In this document: piece by piece, positions 21,593 through 31,949 of the stretch
Layout: each line of letters opens with the position of its first letter
Numbering within the stretch: the first letter of the stretch is position 1
Program-made: the position numbers and the translations under genes
From: Streptomyces thinghirensis
Lineage (GTDB): Bacteria; Actinomycetota; Actinomycetia; Streptomycetales; Streptomycetaceae
Length of the DNA stretch: 64,000 nt
Direction of reading: 5' to 3'
NCBI GenBank assembly: GCA_021502835.1
Contig: JAKFGP010000021.1
Coordinates: 1-64,000, forward strand
Notes under the pieces: generated by a model
What the model was told of the DNA's origin: nothing
Database searches by the model: none
The model's input: only the letters and a program-made list of their open reading frames with translations

Positions 21593-21746
21593 AGCGGCGC
21601 CCTTCGTTCACCCGAGGAGTCGCGGCGTCGGCTCTGAGTGGTGCCGACGCCGGCGTTTCTCTTCTGCGTGGCTGCGAGTCCTGCCAGGTGATGTAGATCG
21701 TGACGGGGCTGTGGGTGCCGTTAGCGTTGGTGGCGGGATGGGCGGT

Positions 21747-22565
21747 ATGGATGTACGCCGCAGGAACAATGTCGTAGTGACCGGCCGTGCGGATGGCCCG
21801 GTGGTGGTGCTGGCGCACGGATTCGGATGCGGCCGGGAACATGGCGTCTGACCGTGCCCGGCCCTGGCCGATCGCTACCAGGTCGTGCTGTTCGGCCACG
21901 TCGGTTCGGGAACCCAAGTCCGACCTGTCGGCGTGGAGCGAGGGCGGTATTCGACTCTCGCGGGCTATGCCCAGGACGTGGTCGACATCTGCGAAGAGCT
22001 GGACCTGCGGCGGGTGACGTTCGTGGGGCATTCGGTCAGTGCTGATGATCGGCATGCTGGCTGCTGCAGGCGGCGCCGGAGCCCGGATCGGGTCGTTGGT
22101 GATGGTGGCGCCCTCTCCCTGCTACATCGATTCCGACGGCTACCGGGGCGGTTTCGGCGCGGAGGACATCGACGAGCTGCTGGCGTCGCTGGAGTCCAAC
22201 TATCTGGGCTGGTCCGCGGCGATGGCTCCACGTGATCATGGGGAATCCGGAGCGGCCGGAACTGGGGGAGGGAGCTGGCGAACAGTTTCTGCGCCACCGA
22301 CCCCGACATCGCCCGCGTCTTCGCCCGCACCACGTTCCTCACGGACTCCCGAGAGGATCTGGAGTCCGTGTCCGTTCGGACCCTGATCCTCGAGTGCTCC
22401 AACGACGCCATCGCGCCCCGCGAGGCTCGGTTGCCTACGTGCATGCCCGGATCGCGGGTTCCACGTTGAGTGACGCTGCCGGCCACGGGCACTGCCCGCG
22501 GCTGTCCGCGCCGCGAGTGCCACCGGTGCCGCGATCCTGGACTTTCTGGAGCCCTCAGCGGTGAT

Positions 22566-22569
<4 letters not shown>
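21747..22569 (+). CDS. RsbQ-like alpha/beta hydrolase, frameshifted
   Basis: Serine hydrolase of the RsbQ/KAI2 type. The start is ATG 21747 (MDVRRRNNVVVTGRADGPVV). The oxyanion region is VLAHGFGCG (about 21807), the nucleophile elbow is GHSVS (about 22027), the acid is in LILECSNDAIAPRE (about 22385-22425) and the catalytic His is in PATGHCPRLS (about 22473-22502), so the triad is complete. The stop TGA 22567-22569 overlaps the GTG of a PAS-PP2C phosphatase. In Bacillus subtilis RsbQ is the obligate partner of the PAS-phosphatase RsbP in energy-stress signalling, and the same adjacency here supports that role. Four indels (near 21840, 21925, 22050, 22230). Confidence 0.88.
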
Positions 22570-23968
<1,399 letters not shown>

Positions 23969-23969
23969 G

Positions 23970-24309
23970 ATGAAGCCGCTGCATATCACTACCCGAGACG
24001 CCGCCACAGGACCCGTCCTCGAAGTCATCGGCGATCTCGAATACGCCACCGCACATCAACTGCGCGAACACGTCAGCGCCCTCATCCTGCGACCGGGCCA
24101 GCGCCTGGTCCTGATCTGGGACGTCTGGATTTCTGCGACTCCAGCGGTATCACCGCCTTGATCGCCGCCCACAACTGCGCCACCGCCGCCGAGGCCGAGC
24201 TCGCCCTGGCCGCAGTCCCCGACAACACCTTGCGCATCCTGCGCATCGTCGGCCTCGACCAGGTCTTCCCTTCTTCGCCGACACCGATACGGCAACCACC
24301 ACCACCTGA
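23970..24309 (+). CDS. STAS-domain anti-anti-sigma factor (RsbV/SpoIIAA-like), one frameshift
   Basis: Cytosolic antagonist of an anti-sigma kinase. ATG 23970 starts MKPLHITTRDAATGPVLEVI, and the phospho-acceptor loop reads FCDSSGITALIAAHN (about 24132-24175), with the conserved Ser in DSSG. It ends VGLDQVFPxFADTDTATTTT at TGA 24307-24309. An indel occurs near 24118 and another near 24270. It is the immediate downstream neighbour of the PP2C phosphatase, which makes it the expected substrate. Confidence 0.88.
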
Positions 24310-24369
24310 TCCACTGCCCTGGCGGTTCTGGCACCCGACGCAGGCCGACCCGCCCTGCGTCGGCGGGCA

Positions 24370-24585
24370 ATGTCATCGACGGCAGTGCGCCGGTGGGCCG
24401 GATTGGCGTCCAACGGCTACGACTCCTCTTCTCTGGACGCAGCGATCAACGGCAGCGAGGACGGTGAATCGGCCCTGGCCGACTTCATCGGGACCGAAGA
24501 CGCAGCGCGCGCCATGGTCGATGACTTCCACCGCCTCCTGACCCGCCTGCGGGGACGGCATGCTCGCCACGAACCGAACCCGGCC
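24370..24585 (+). pseudogene. Remnant of a SigB/SigF-type RNA polymerase sigma factor
   Basis: Only about 70 residues are recognisable: GLASNGYDSSSLDAAINGSE, then ALADFIGTEDAA and MVDDFH, followed immediately by RLLTRLR and, one base out of frame, GMLATN. In intact SigB/F/G proteins VDDFH is followed by about 40 residues carrying the sigma-4 HTH before RLLTRxLxRLRxGML. Regions 2 and most of 3 should precede SNGY. Both are absent, so the gene has lost its 5' two-thirds and an internal segment. It sits between the antagonist and the anti-sigma kinase genes, where a sigma gene would be expected. Confidence 0.65.
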
Positions 24586-24764
24586 CCTGCCCCGCTGCCG
24601 TTCTGCGGAGATCGGCGGCATGCGCCCCGACACGGCGACGCGGAAGTGGTCTACCGTCTACGGGGACTTGAACTATCAGTCTGAGCTGGGCCCGCCGCGT
24701 CAACAGCAACGCAGCGGGTACACGCGACAGCACAGGGCCGGGTTTGCAGCGGGTAGGGGGCACA

Positions 24765-25185
24765 GTGGACGAATCGTCGATGCGGGCAGTGGGCTGGGCA
24801 CGCTCGCTGCCCATGGGCGCCAGTCCGAAGTTGGCCCGCGACTGGGCACGCGCGCCTGGAGACCCTCGGCTGGACTCAGAGCTACCCGCAGACGGTGGAC
24901 GATGTGCTGCTGACCGTGTCAGAACTGGTCACAAACGCCCACGTCCACGCCCACTCCACCGCCAGGCTCGTGATGACCTGGGACGGCCGATGCTTGCACG
25001 TCACCGTGCACGACGACGACGCCGTCCCGCCCACCACGCGCACCCAGCCGTGACCGTCTCGGCGGGCGGGGGCATGCTCCTGATCGACGCACTGGCCGAC
25101 GGCTGGGAAGCCCGCCCCTGCCCCCTACGGCAAGTCGGTCACCGCCTGCTTTCGCCCACCGAGCACGACCGGAACCGCCCCCTGA
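24765..25185 (+). CDS. RsbW-like anti-sigma factor / ATP-binding protein (HATPase), frameshifted
   Basis: GHKL-fold serine kinase of the RsbW/SpoIIAB family. From GTG 24765 (VDESSMRAVGWARSLPMGAS) the N box is VDDVLLTVSELVTNAHVHA (about 24897-24952), followed by ARLVMTWDGRCLHVTVHDDD (about 24963-25022). The G1-like box is read as GGRGMLLIDALADGWEA after one indel near 25062, then ACFRPPSTTGTAP at TGA 25183-25185. Such Streptomyces proteins phosphorylate STAS antagonists and sequester sigma factors of the SigB type. Confidence 0.85.
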
Positions 25186-25307
25186 CACATGCGGGCCCAC
25201 TGGAGACGAAACGGCCACCACTTGATACCGAAACAGCATGTCTCACCAGGGGAAAGCTGGGTATCTGCGAGAGCGGACCACAGCCACCGAAGGTAAGGAC
25301 AGACACT

Positions 25308-25805
25308 GTGTCATCCACTGACGTCGTCGAACTCATTCTGAAGGATCACCGCCGTATGGAAGACCTGTTCCGTACGATGCGCAATGTCGAAGCCGACCGC
25401 GCCGCCGCTCTCGACGAGTTCGCGAACCTCCTCATTGCGCATGCCTCAGCGGAAGAAGACAAGGTCTACCCCGCCCTGCGCCGATACAAGAACGTGGACG
25501 GCGACGACGTGGAACACAGCGTCCATGAGCACCACGAAGCCAACGAGGCGCTGCTCGCCCTGCTGCAGGTGGAGGACACAGCTTCCGAGGAGTGGGGCGA
25601 AAAGCTGGAGGAACTCGTCACGGCGGTCAATCATCACGCGGACGAGGAAGAACGGACTCTCCTCAATGACGCACGGGAGAACGTCAGCGACGAACGCCGC
25701 GCCGAATTGGGCCAGACGTTCCGCGAGGCACGCGCACAATACCTGGACTCCGCATGCGGCAGCATCGAGAACGTACGCAAACTGGTGGCCGCAGCCAACG
25801 ACTGA
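25308..25805 (+). CDS. Hemerythrin-domain protein
   Basis: Intact 165-aa four-helix protein, start GTG 25308 with AAGGTAAGGA upstream. Metal-ligand pattern: ILKDHRRMEDLF (His), LIAHASAEEDKVYPAL (His and Glu), EHHEANEALLALL (His) and VNHHADEEERTLL (His and Glu). Hemerythrin-like proteins bind a di-iron centre and sense or carry O2 or reactive species, or protect against oxidative damage. In this context, next to an RsbQ/RsbP-type stress cascade, it is a plausible stress-response output or redox sensor (inference). It is one of the few genes in the window without a frameshift. Confidence 0.93.
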   Translation: MSSTDVVELILKDHRRMEDLFRTMRNVEADRAAALDEFANLLIAHASAEEDKVYPALRRYKNVDGDDVEHSVHEHHEANEALLALLQVEDTASEEWGEKLEELVTAVNHHADEEERTLLNDARENVSDERRAELGQTFREARAQYLDSACGSIENVRKLVAAAND

Positions 25806-25996
25806 TGCCCTTCGGTCGTCCTTCCGAAAAGCGCGGCCGACCGCCAGCGTGGCAGTATCGAACCTCCGCCTTTCCGCTTACGCCACTGCGGCAACGGCGG
25901 AATAGCAGTCACTCAGCGTGTCCCTAGGTATACGTGCCGACACTGGGATATTGGTCTGCCGACACCTGCCCAGACGGTCACCAATACGCGGCCCGC

Positions 25997-26128
25997 TCAG
26001 CAGTACCACCCGGAGTCGTCGAGCCAGTAGGCGCCCGGCAACTCGGCAAAGATCACATCGCTTGTCGCGCCCTCGCCGAGTACGCAGCCATCTATGCGCT
26101 TGCTGGTCTCGTAGTCGCAGCGGTCCAT
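25997..26128 (-). CDS. Small 43-aa protein coupled to a STAS gene
   Basis: The ATG at 26128 overlaps the stop codon of the upstream STAS gene (TGATG), so it would be translated by coupling. The product begins MDRCDYETSKRIDG, has no membrane segment and ends GAYWLDDSGWYC, an unusual tryptophan- and cysteine-bearing tail. I recognise no family. The codon pattern and the exact overlap argue that it is real. Confidence 0.5.
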   Translation of the reverse strand: MDRCDYETSKRIDGCVLGEGATSDVIFAELPGAYWLDDSGWYC

Positions 26129-26531
26129 CAGCGTCGCGTGTGTGGCCAGTCGGCAAGCCCCTCCGAGCTGGGAGGTTGCGCGGTGGCCTGCTCGGCGGAG
26201 TCGTGGAACGAGTACACGGGGCGCAGGCCGCCGAGCGTGAAGACGCGCAGGAGCCGATTGTCGGCGCAGGCGATCCGCAGCGACCCGTGGCGGGCCTGGA
26301 TGCGTTTGGTAACGGCGACGATCATGCCGAGCCCCGTGGAGTCCAGGAACGGGGCGCCGCACAGATCCATAACGAAGTGCCGTTGGCCCTCGGCCAGGAG
26401 CCGGACCACTGCCTCTCGCACGAGGGGGAGAAGGCGACGTCGATCTCGCCGTTCGCCTCGACGACCGTCCAGCCGTTCATCACGTGGCAACCGACCACCC
26501 CGTGCGGTCCCGCGACGTCCTGATCACACAC
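26128..26531 (-). CDS. BldG-like STAS anti-anti-sigma factor, one frameshift
   Basis: Reading from ATG 26531 or the later ATG at 26480 (MNGWTVVEANGEIDVAFSP), then after an indel near 26420 VREAVVRLLAEGQRHFVMDL and FLDSTGLGMIVAVTKRIQA. FLDSTGLG is the phospho-acceptor loop of BldG/RsbV proteins. SLRIACADNRLLRVFTLGGL and PVYSFHDSAEQA match the remaining family core. The C-terminus carries an extra PPSSEGLADWPHTRR. Opposite strand to the RsbQ-RsbW genes, so probably separately regulated. Confidence 0.88.
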
Positions 26532-26615
26532 GCTCTGCTCCCTTGCACGCTGACCGATTTAGACCGTTTCATCCATAGAACGGGCTGCGGCTGGAACGGC
26601 GCAAGGACCTGCTTT

Positions 26616-27371
26616 TCAGATGGTGAGCGAGAGTCTCCGGGATACCCGCTCCGCGGTCGTGACCAGCGTCGTCACCGCGCTTTCGAGACCGGCGGTGCGG
26701 TCGGCGCGCAAAGAGATACCGAGCGCACCGATGGTGTCCCCCCTGGCGGACGGGCACGGCGATGCACGCGGTGCCAAGGGCGTACTCCTCGACATCGGTG
26801 ACGGCGGGGCCGTGGAAGGCGGCGTCGAGGCGCCGCAGCAGTTCGGCACGGTGGGTGATGGTGCGAGGAGTGAGATCGTTCAACGGTGGCGAGAGAGGTA
26901 GTCGGCGCGGGCCTCACCGTCCAGCTCGCGCAGAACGCACTTCCCGAGCGCCGTGGCATGCCCTGCGTCCTCGAAGCCGACCCACAGATCGACGCGGGAG
27001 CCTTCGGACCGTCCACGATCTCCGCGACCCCGGATCTCGCCATCTCGTAGAAGGTCAGGTAGGCCGCCGCCGACAGACCATCCCGCAGCTCCGTGAGCGT
27101 GGGACGGATCCTGCTGAGCGCCGCCTGATCGCGGCTTCCTCCGTGCAGCGCGCCCAGCTTCTCCCCGAGGACGAACGTGCCGTCGTCGAGTTTGCGCACG
27201 TAGCCGTCGTGCACCATCGTGCGCAGCAGGTGGTAGGTCGTGGCCAGGGCCAGCCCGGTCTCGCGCGCCAGCTGCTTGGCCGGCGCGCCGCTCGTGCGCG
27301 CCCACGGCCTCCATCAACCGGAAAGCTCGCTGCACCGACGAGATGAGCGTGGGTCCGTCCTTGCCACCCAT
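26616..27371 (-). CDS. IclR-family transcriptional regulator, frameshifted
   Basis: From ATG 27371 (MGGKDGPTLISSVQRAFRLM) there is a winged HTH: QLARETGLALATTYHLLR with indels near 27295, then DGYVRKLDDGTFVLGEKLGA. The effector domain includes VDLWVGFEDAGHATALGKCV (about 26930-26990), EEYALGTACIAVPV (about 26735-26775) and a GALGISLRADR ending. The last helix reads RVSRRLSLTI. No obvious target is adjacent: the 374 bp beyond its start contain no gene. Confidence 0.85.
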
Positions 27372-27745
27372 GCCTCTACCTTGCTTCGCGCGTACACGTC
27401 CGGGCAAGTCGGACAAGACGCCCGATGCACCGGCCTTCGTTCGCAGCGCGAAGTCGGCGACAAAGATCCAGTGGAAAGGAGCTGCGTTCGGGGAGGCGGG
27501 CGGGCCGTGCGCCGTCGGCGGAGAGCATGAGGCGCCAGGAGGCGCCCGGTGGCGTGGTAGTCGACGGCGGCGGGCTCGTGCGGCCACGCACTCGTCGTTG
27601 CACAGCGGGTACCGGTGGTCCGGCGACTGTGACGTGTCCCAGCGATTTTCGCAGCCGACGCGGCAAGCGCGCGGCCCGGGCCACGCGACACGGGTGACGC
27701 GGTGTTCTCATGCCGAAGCGATCAGTCAGCAGGAGAGGCGGCGAG
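27372..27745. other. Region without a supported gene
   Basis: Several overlapping open frames exist on both strands but none shows family motifs, a good start context or consistent continuation across frames. It presumably includes the IclR promoter. A degraded gene cannot be excluded. Confidence 0.4.
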
Positions 27746-27973
27746 TTACCTCCAGTTCACGTGGAGGTGCCAGAGGTGTTCCGCCTCCTCCTCGCACATG
27801 AACTGGAGAGATGGAGCAGCGACCGAACAGCCCGACCGGAAGGAGTGAAACGCGGCCCCTGATGATGAAGGATGTCGAAGCCATGGATCACGAACAGGGG
27901 TCGCGTTCGCGTACCCCTCGAGGAGCCCGGCGAGATGCTGCGCGGACTCGCGGTCGATGGTCGGTCGGGGCAC
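27746..27973 (-). CDS. Hypothetical 75-aa protein
   Basis: The minus-strand ORF starts MPRPTIDRESAQHLAGLLEG and continues ANATPVRDPWLRH, ending EEEAEHLWHLHVNWR. The acidic/aromatic C-terminus and the central RDPWLRH look protein-like rather than shadow-like. It is divergent from the GNAT gene with a 90-bp gap. No function is recognised, and a frameshift near the middle is possible because the adjacent frame is also open. Confidence 0.4.
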   Translation of the reverse strand: MPRPTIDRESAQHLAGLLEGYANATPVRDPWLRHPSSSGAAFHSFRSGCSVAAPSLQFMCEEEAEHLWHLHVNWR

Positions 27974-28062
27974 TGCGCCACGTCAGCGACGACTTCATGC
28001 ACACTGCCCTGAGCAAGAGCCCGGCCTGTGCGTTCGACGGCGTCTGATGAGGAAGGACCGAC

Positions 28063-28842
28063 ATGGACGAAGCAGTCAGGAGCCGAGGTTCTGGCGGAAC
28101 TCGACACCCTGCGGCGCGCGAGCGGTGTCGCCGCCGGCCACACCGACCTGGTGCGTGAGTACTCGGCGGACGGCTCGGAGTGCCGGATCGTCTTCGCCGA
28201 CCTGGCGGACGGCGAGGTCGGCGGAAATCGTCCGCGGAGAGCGGAACTCGCCCGGTCCGGCGGCTACACCCCTGGAGTGGAAGGTCTACGGCCACGACAG
28301 GCAGCGGGGTTTGGCTGCCGGGCTCGAAGCAGCGGGCTTCGAGCCCGACGAGGAGGAGCAGGTGCTGGTGCTCCCGGTCGCCGAGGCGTCATCGGCCCTC
28401 TTCGACACCTCGGGCTACGACGTGCGGCAGGTGACCGATGCCGCCGAGCTCGACGACTACGCCGAGATCTCCCGCCAGATCGGTCGGCACAACCCGGACG
28501 AGGAGCGTCGGCAGCTGGCTCGGCTGCTCGAAGAGCAGCCTGACGTGATGAGCGTGCACATCGCCTATGCCCAGGGCGAGCCGGTCTCCTGCGGACGGGT
28601 CCACTTCCAGGCCGGCAGCCCGTTCGCCGAGCTGGCGGGCGCCCGGACAAAGACGACCCACCGTCGGCAGGGCTTCTTCACGGCGAGATGGCTCCCGGCT
28701 GCGGCAGGCCGGGGAGCGCGGCTGCGCCCTGCTGGTCACCGATGCGCTGCCCACCTCCGAACCGATCCTGCGCAAGCGCGGCTTCGAGGTGGTCACCTTC
28801 ACCCGGCCGTACCTCTTCGAGCCGGAGGTACTGCCTTCTTGA
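28063..28842 (+). CDS. GNAT-family N-acetyltransferase, frameshifted
   Basis: ATG 28063 after GAGGAAGGACC. N-terminal accessory domain about 28080-28400 (RRASGVAAGHTDLVREYSAD, then GLEAAGFEPDEEEQVLVLPV). The GNAT core follows: YDVRQVTDAAELDDYAEISR, VMSVHIAYAQGEPVSCGRVH, and the acetyl-CoA loop region TKTTHRRQGFFTA (about 28655). ALLVTDALPTSEPILRKRGF near 28730 is the usual beta6-alpha4 segment. The end is TGA near 28842. Substrate unknown. Indels near 28075, 28215 and 28690. Confidence 0.85.
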
Positions 28843-29007
28843 AGCGATTGAATCCCGTGACGGCCACATTACGCCCGGTCAGTCAGCCGTGAGCCTCTGG
28901 CGTCTGCCCCGCTCGCCCCCGACGTCGCTCCTTCACAGGACGCGAACGCCGCCCAGGGTGCGGCACCGGGTTCCGCCTCCCCGACCCCGCGGCGGGAAGA
29001 TGGGATC

Positions 29008-29560
29008 ATGACCGAGATCCGTACTCCTCGTCTTGTCCTGCGTCGCTGGCTGGACGATGACCTTGTCCCCCTGTCCGAGATTCACGCTGATCCGGCGGTG
29101 ATGCAGAGCATCGGCGACGGCCGGCCGCGCTCCCTGGAGCAGACGGCCGAGGACATGAGGCGTGGGAGGAGGAATGGGACGAGGAAGGGTTCGGGATGTT
29201 CGCGGTCGAGCTCCTGGGCTCCGGTGAGGTGGTGGGCGCCGTTGGCCTCTCCGTCGCCGACGCTCCGACCGAGGTCGCTGGTCAGGTGATGATCAGCTGG
29301 CGGCTCGGGCGGGTGTTCTGGGGGCAGGGATACGCCTCGAAGCAGCGCAGGCAACACTGGAATTCGCCGTGCAGGATCGTCACCTCGACCGTGTGGTCGC
29401 CGTCTGCCGGACGGGCGACCGGGCTTCCATGAACGTACTCGACAAGCTCGGCATGCAGTCGGAAGGGACGGCACAGCACCCCGTCCACGGCTACGACGTT
29501 GCGATGTTCGGCATCGACCCTGACGCAGTACCAGGAGTAGCACCTGGACCGAACCACTGA
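29008..29560 (+). CDS. RimJ/RimL-type GNAT acetyltransferase, frameshifted
   Basis: ATG 29008 opens MTEIRTPRLVLRRWLDDDLV, the typical start of RimJ/RimL proteins. Then MFAVELLGSGEVVGAVGLSV, ISWRLGRVFWGQGYASEA (acetyl-CoA-binding turn WGQGYA, about 29315-29340) and FAVQDRHLDRVVAVCR. It continues NxxSMNVLDKLGMQSEGTAQ (about 29425-29475) and ends IDPDAVPGVAPGPNH at 29560. The family acetylates N-termini of ribosomal proteins or small molecules. Two indels, near 29160 and 29340. Confidence 0.87.
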
Positions 29561-29687
29561 CTTACGAGCGTCGGGATGCCGAACTCCTTGAGCATCCGGA
29601 TGAGAAGAAGACATCCGTCGTCCGCTCCGGGGGCACTTGGCGGTTACGGCAACTCCCCGGAACCAGACAAGAGATGAGCGTGACGAC

Positions 29688-30101
29688 GTGTCCTTCCCGG
29701 AACATCCCGCAACACCGAACGGAACCTCACAGACGCCTCACGACACCGGCATCAAGCGGAGTAACGGGCTGGCCATAGCCGCGCTGGTTCTCGGCATTCT
29801 GGCTGTCCTGCTCTTCTGGACCGTCGTCGGCGTTGTGGTGCTCGGGCTCCTGGCCCTGATACTCGGCATCGTCGGAGCTCGCAGGGCACGAGGCGGAAGA
29901 GCACCACACGGTAAGATGTCCGTCGTCGGCGCGGTGCTCGGTGTGCTGGGAGTGATCGCGTCCGCCGTGATCATCGCGATCGGTGCATCGATCCTCAACT
30001 CGGACGAGTTCAAGGACTTCGACGACTGCGTCCAGCACGCCGACACGCAGAGCGAACGTGACGCGTGTGCCGAAGACTTCAACCAGGACGTCAACAACTG
30101 A
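29688..30101 (+). CDS. DUF4190-type membrane protein
   Basis: Two transmembrane helices, AALVLGILAVLLFWTVVGVV (about 29780-29840) and VGAVLGVLGVIASAVIIAIG (about 29928-29985), separated by the basic loop GARRARGGRAPHGK, which is the DUF4190 signature. The C-terminal outer tail is acidic with two Cys (FDDCVQHADTQSERDACAED). GTG 29688 is used as start; ATG 29674 (MSVTT) is an alternative needing one frame change. After TGA 30099-30101 the same frame stays open for 30 codons to TAG 30192-30194; see findings. Confidence 0.8.
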   Translation: MSFPEHPATPNGTSQTPHDTGIKRSNGLAIAALVLGILAVLLFWTVVGVVVLGLLALILGIVGARRARGGRAPHGKMSVVGAVLGVLGVIASAVIIAIGASILNSDEFKDFDDCVQHADTQSERDACAEDFNQDVNN

Positions 30102-30250
30102 CCGGAGACCTATTTCCAGGACGGCGGCCGTCGTGCCGGCTCCTTGGAAGAGGTGCGCTTCACCGACATCGAACACATCGAGTTCGACCTGTAGCGGACG
30201 CACCCCGAGCAGCCCGACCGCTGTCGTCCTGAGCCGAAGCAGGGCAGTTG

Positions 30251-30830
30251 TCACCAAGGCAGGCTAGTTGTCACCAAGATCTCCGACGTGTGGGTCAGAA
30301 CTTCACGGCGCCAGGATCCGGTCTCGTCGCCGCGCGCATCGATGGGGCGGGCCGTGCGCGTCAAGGTTGCGTCGGGCAGCGGGCAACGAGGTCGAGGCCA
30401 CCACTTGGGGTGGACTGCGATCAACTCACGCAGGACGGGGCTGGATGCCAGCGTAGTTCGGCAGTAGTCGTCCCAGGGGGCGGCGCTGGTGCTCTGAGGG
30501 TTGGTTTCGTGGGTGACGATTCCCTGGTTCATGACGTCCGCCAGCAGTTCGCCTACCGTAACCACCTCCGCACATAGTGGATCGTTCTCCGGGCACGATT
30601 TGCCGCCGTAGAAATAGAGCCGGAGCGCAGGCCGCTCGATCATCAGCAGGTGTATCTCGCGAAGTGCGCCCAGCACCGCTTCGATTGGCCGCGACGGCGG
30701 CCTGTTGGTGGGCTGTCTTCGCCTGCTCCACCGCAGCTTTCGTCTGCTGGGCCAGATAGAAAATGGAGCCAGACGTGAGCACCAGCGTCACCAGAACACC
30801 GAACAACGCGACTAACGCTTCATCCGACAT
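30251..30830 (-). CDS. Hypothetical single-pass membrane protein, frameshifted
   Basis: From ATG 30830 the product starts MSDEALVALFGVLVTLVLTS, one N-terminal membrane helix, then a coiled-coil-like LAQQTKAAVEQAKTAHQQAA. After a frame change near 30680 it continues LREIHLLMIERPALRLYFYG, CPENDPLCAEVVTVGELLAD and PVLRELIAVHPKWWP. I recognise this arrangement only as a conserved actinobacterial hypothetical with a cytosolic helical domain. The end is uncertain: the open frame runs to 30251 but the protein may stop near 30370. Confidence 0.65.
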
Positions 30831-30899
30831 GCGCCCTCCTGATGTGATGGTGAGGAGAAGCTAGCGCAACGCCCTGCTGTCGGTCCTTTGTTCCCATCG

Positions 30900-30930
30900 G
30901 TGAGCGGTGGGAGCGGTGAGCGGTGGGAGC
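30900..30930. repeat. Short tandem duplication
   Basis: GTGAGCGGTGGGAGC at 30900-30914 is repeated at 30916-30930, a 16-bp period. It is intergenic, upstream of the hypothetical membrane protein gene. No function inferred. Confidence 0.7.
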
Positions 30931-31065
30931 TAGGGCAAGGTCAACAGACAACTGCGGTGCGACGGGACAGGTCGAGTCCATCGCGAGGTCAGAAACTCCC
31001 ACGGCGGCCGGAGGCGGTGACAAAAAGCCTGCAAACTCGGCGTCGGTGACAACAGTGCTGCCTCT

Positions 31066-31643
31066 TTAGGGATCAGGCGAATCCGCGACCGGAGGATCCG
31101 GGCCCAGGGCGAGCGGGCAGAGGTTTGACCAGAACCTCGAGGTAGAGTGCAGCCGAGCGGTCACGGTGATCTGAATGGTGCCGACCGACTTGCTGTAGCG
31201 CTTGTGCTCCGCTCCGAGGCCGTCGGGATCATGCATGATGAAGTCGAACTCTTTGAGTAGCTCTTCCCGTGGCAGAGCGACCCACACGGCGGGACCGACC
31301 ACATGCCGGTGCGCAGCCAGATCTCGGCCCACACCGGGTGATAGACGAGGTACGTCTCCCGGCCCACGAGCGGCGTCAGTTGTCGTGCCGGAACGCCGCA
31401 GACGTCCAGCTGGGGGTTGTCGTCGATCAGCGTGAGGTCCAGCCGGTGCGCAGGGCCCCCGATGCCGACGAGGCGAACGGGGTAGACACGACGCGCCACG
31501 GACCGGACCAGACGGGCATTTCCGTCGAGCCCGTCTCTCCGCAGCGTCGCGCGGCTGACCTGCATGCAGGGGCCCCACCTTCGCCTGACAAACACCACGA
31601 TGACGATCACACTGACCAGAGCGGCAAGGCCCAGCCAAACCAT
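31066..31643 (-). CDS. Hypothetical single-pass membrane protein, one frameshift
   Basis: ATG 31643 is preceded by GGAGGGGGATCC, a strong ribosome-binding site. One N-terminal helix (MVWLGLAALVSVIVIVVFV) is followed by a soluble domain: VARRVYPVRLVGIGGPAHRL, LTLIDDNPQLDVCGVPARQL and, after an indel near 31297, EELLKEFDFIMHDPDGLG and SKSVGTIQITVTARL. It ends DPPVADSPDP at 31066. No named family is recognised. Confidence 0.75.
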
Positions 31644-31949
31644 GGATCCCCCTCCAAGCAATGTTCCGTGGCGGCCCGATACAGCCGGGCCGGGTGTGCC
31701 AGCTGCTCAAGTCGCAGCATGCACGCTGCCCTTCAGGCAATCAAGGCTCGGCCGAGCGGCCGCCCGTGAGAGGTCAGCACCCTGCTGGGACCTCCGGGGC
31801 GAAGAGCGCGATCGTCAAGTACGGAGGTGCCGCCGCGTCGCGCCGGGGATGCATGGCGCCGCCCGGCCGGTGGGGCAACGGCGGGCGGACAGCGCGTAGC
31901 ATGCACCTACTCGACAGTAACCTTATCTGTTCCGGCCGGAGGCAGGGCA

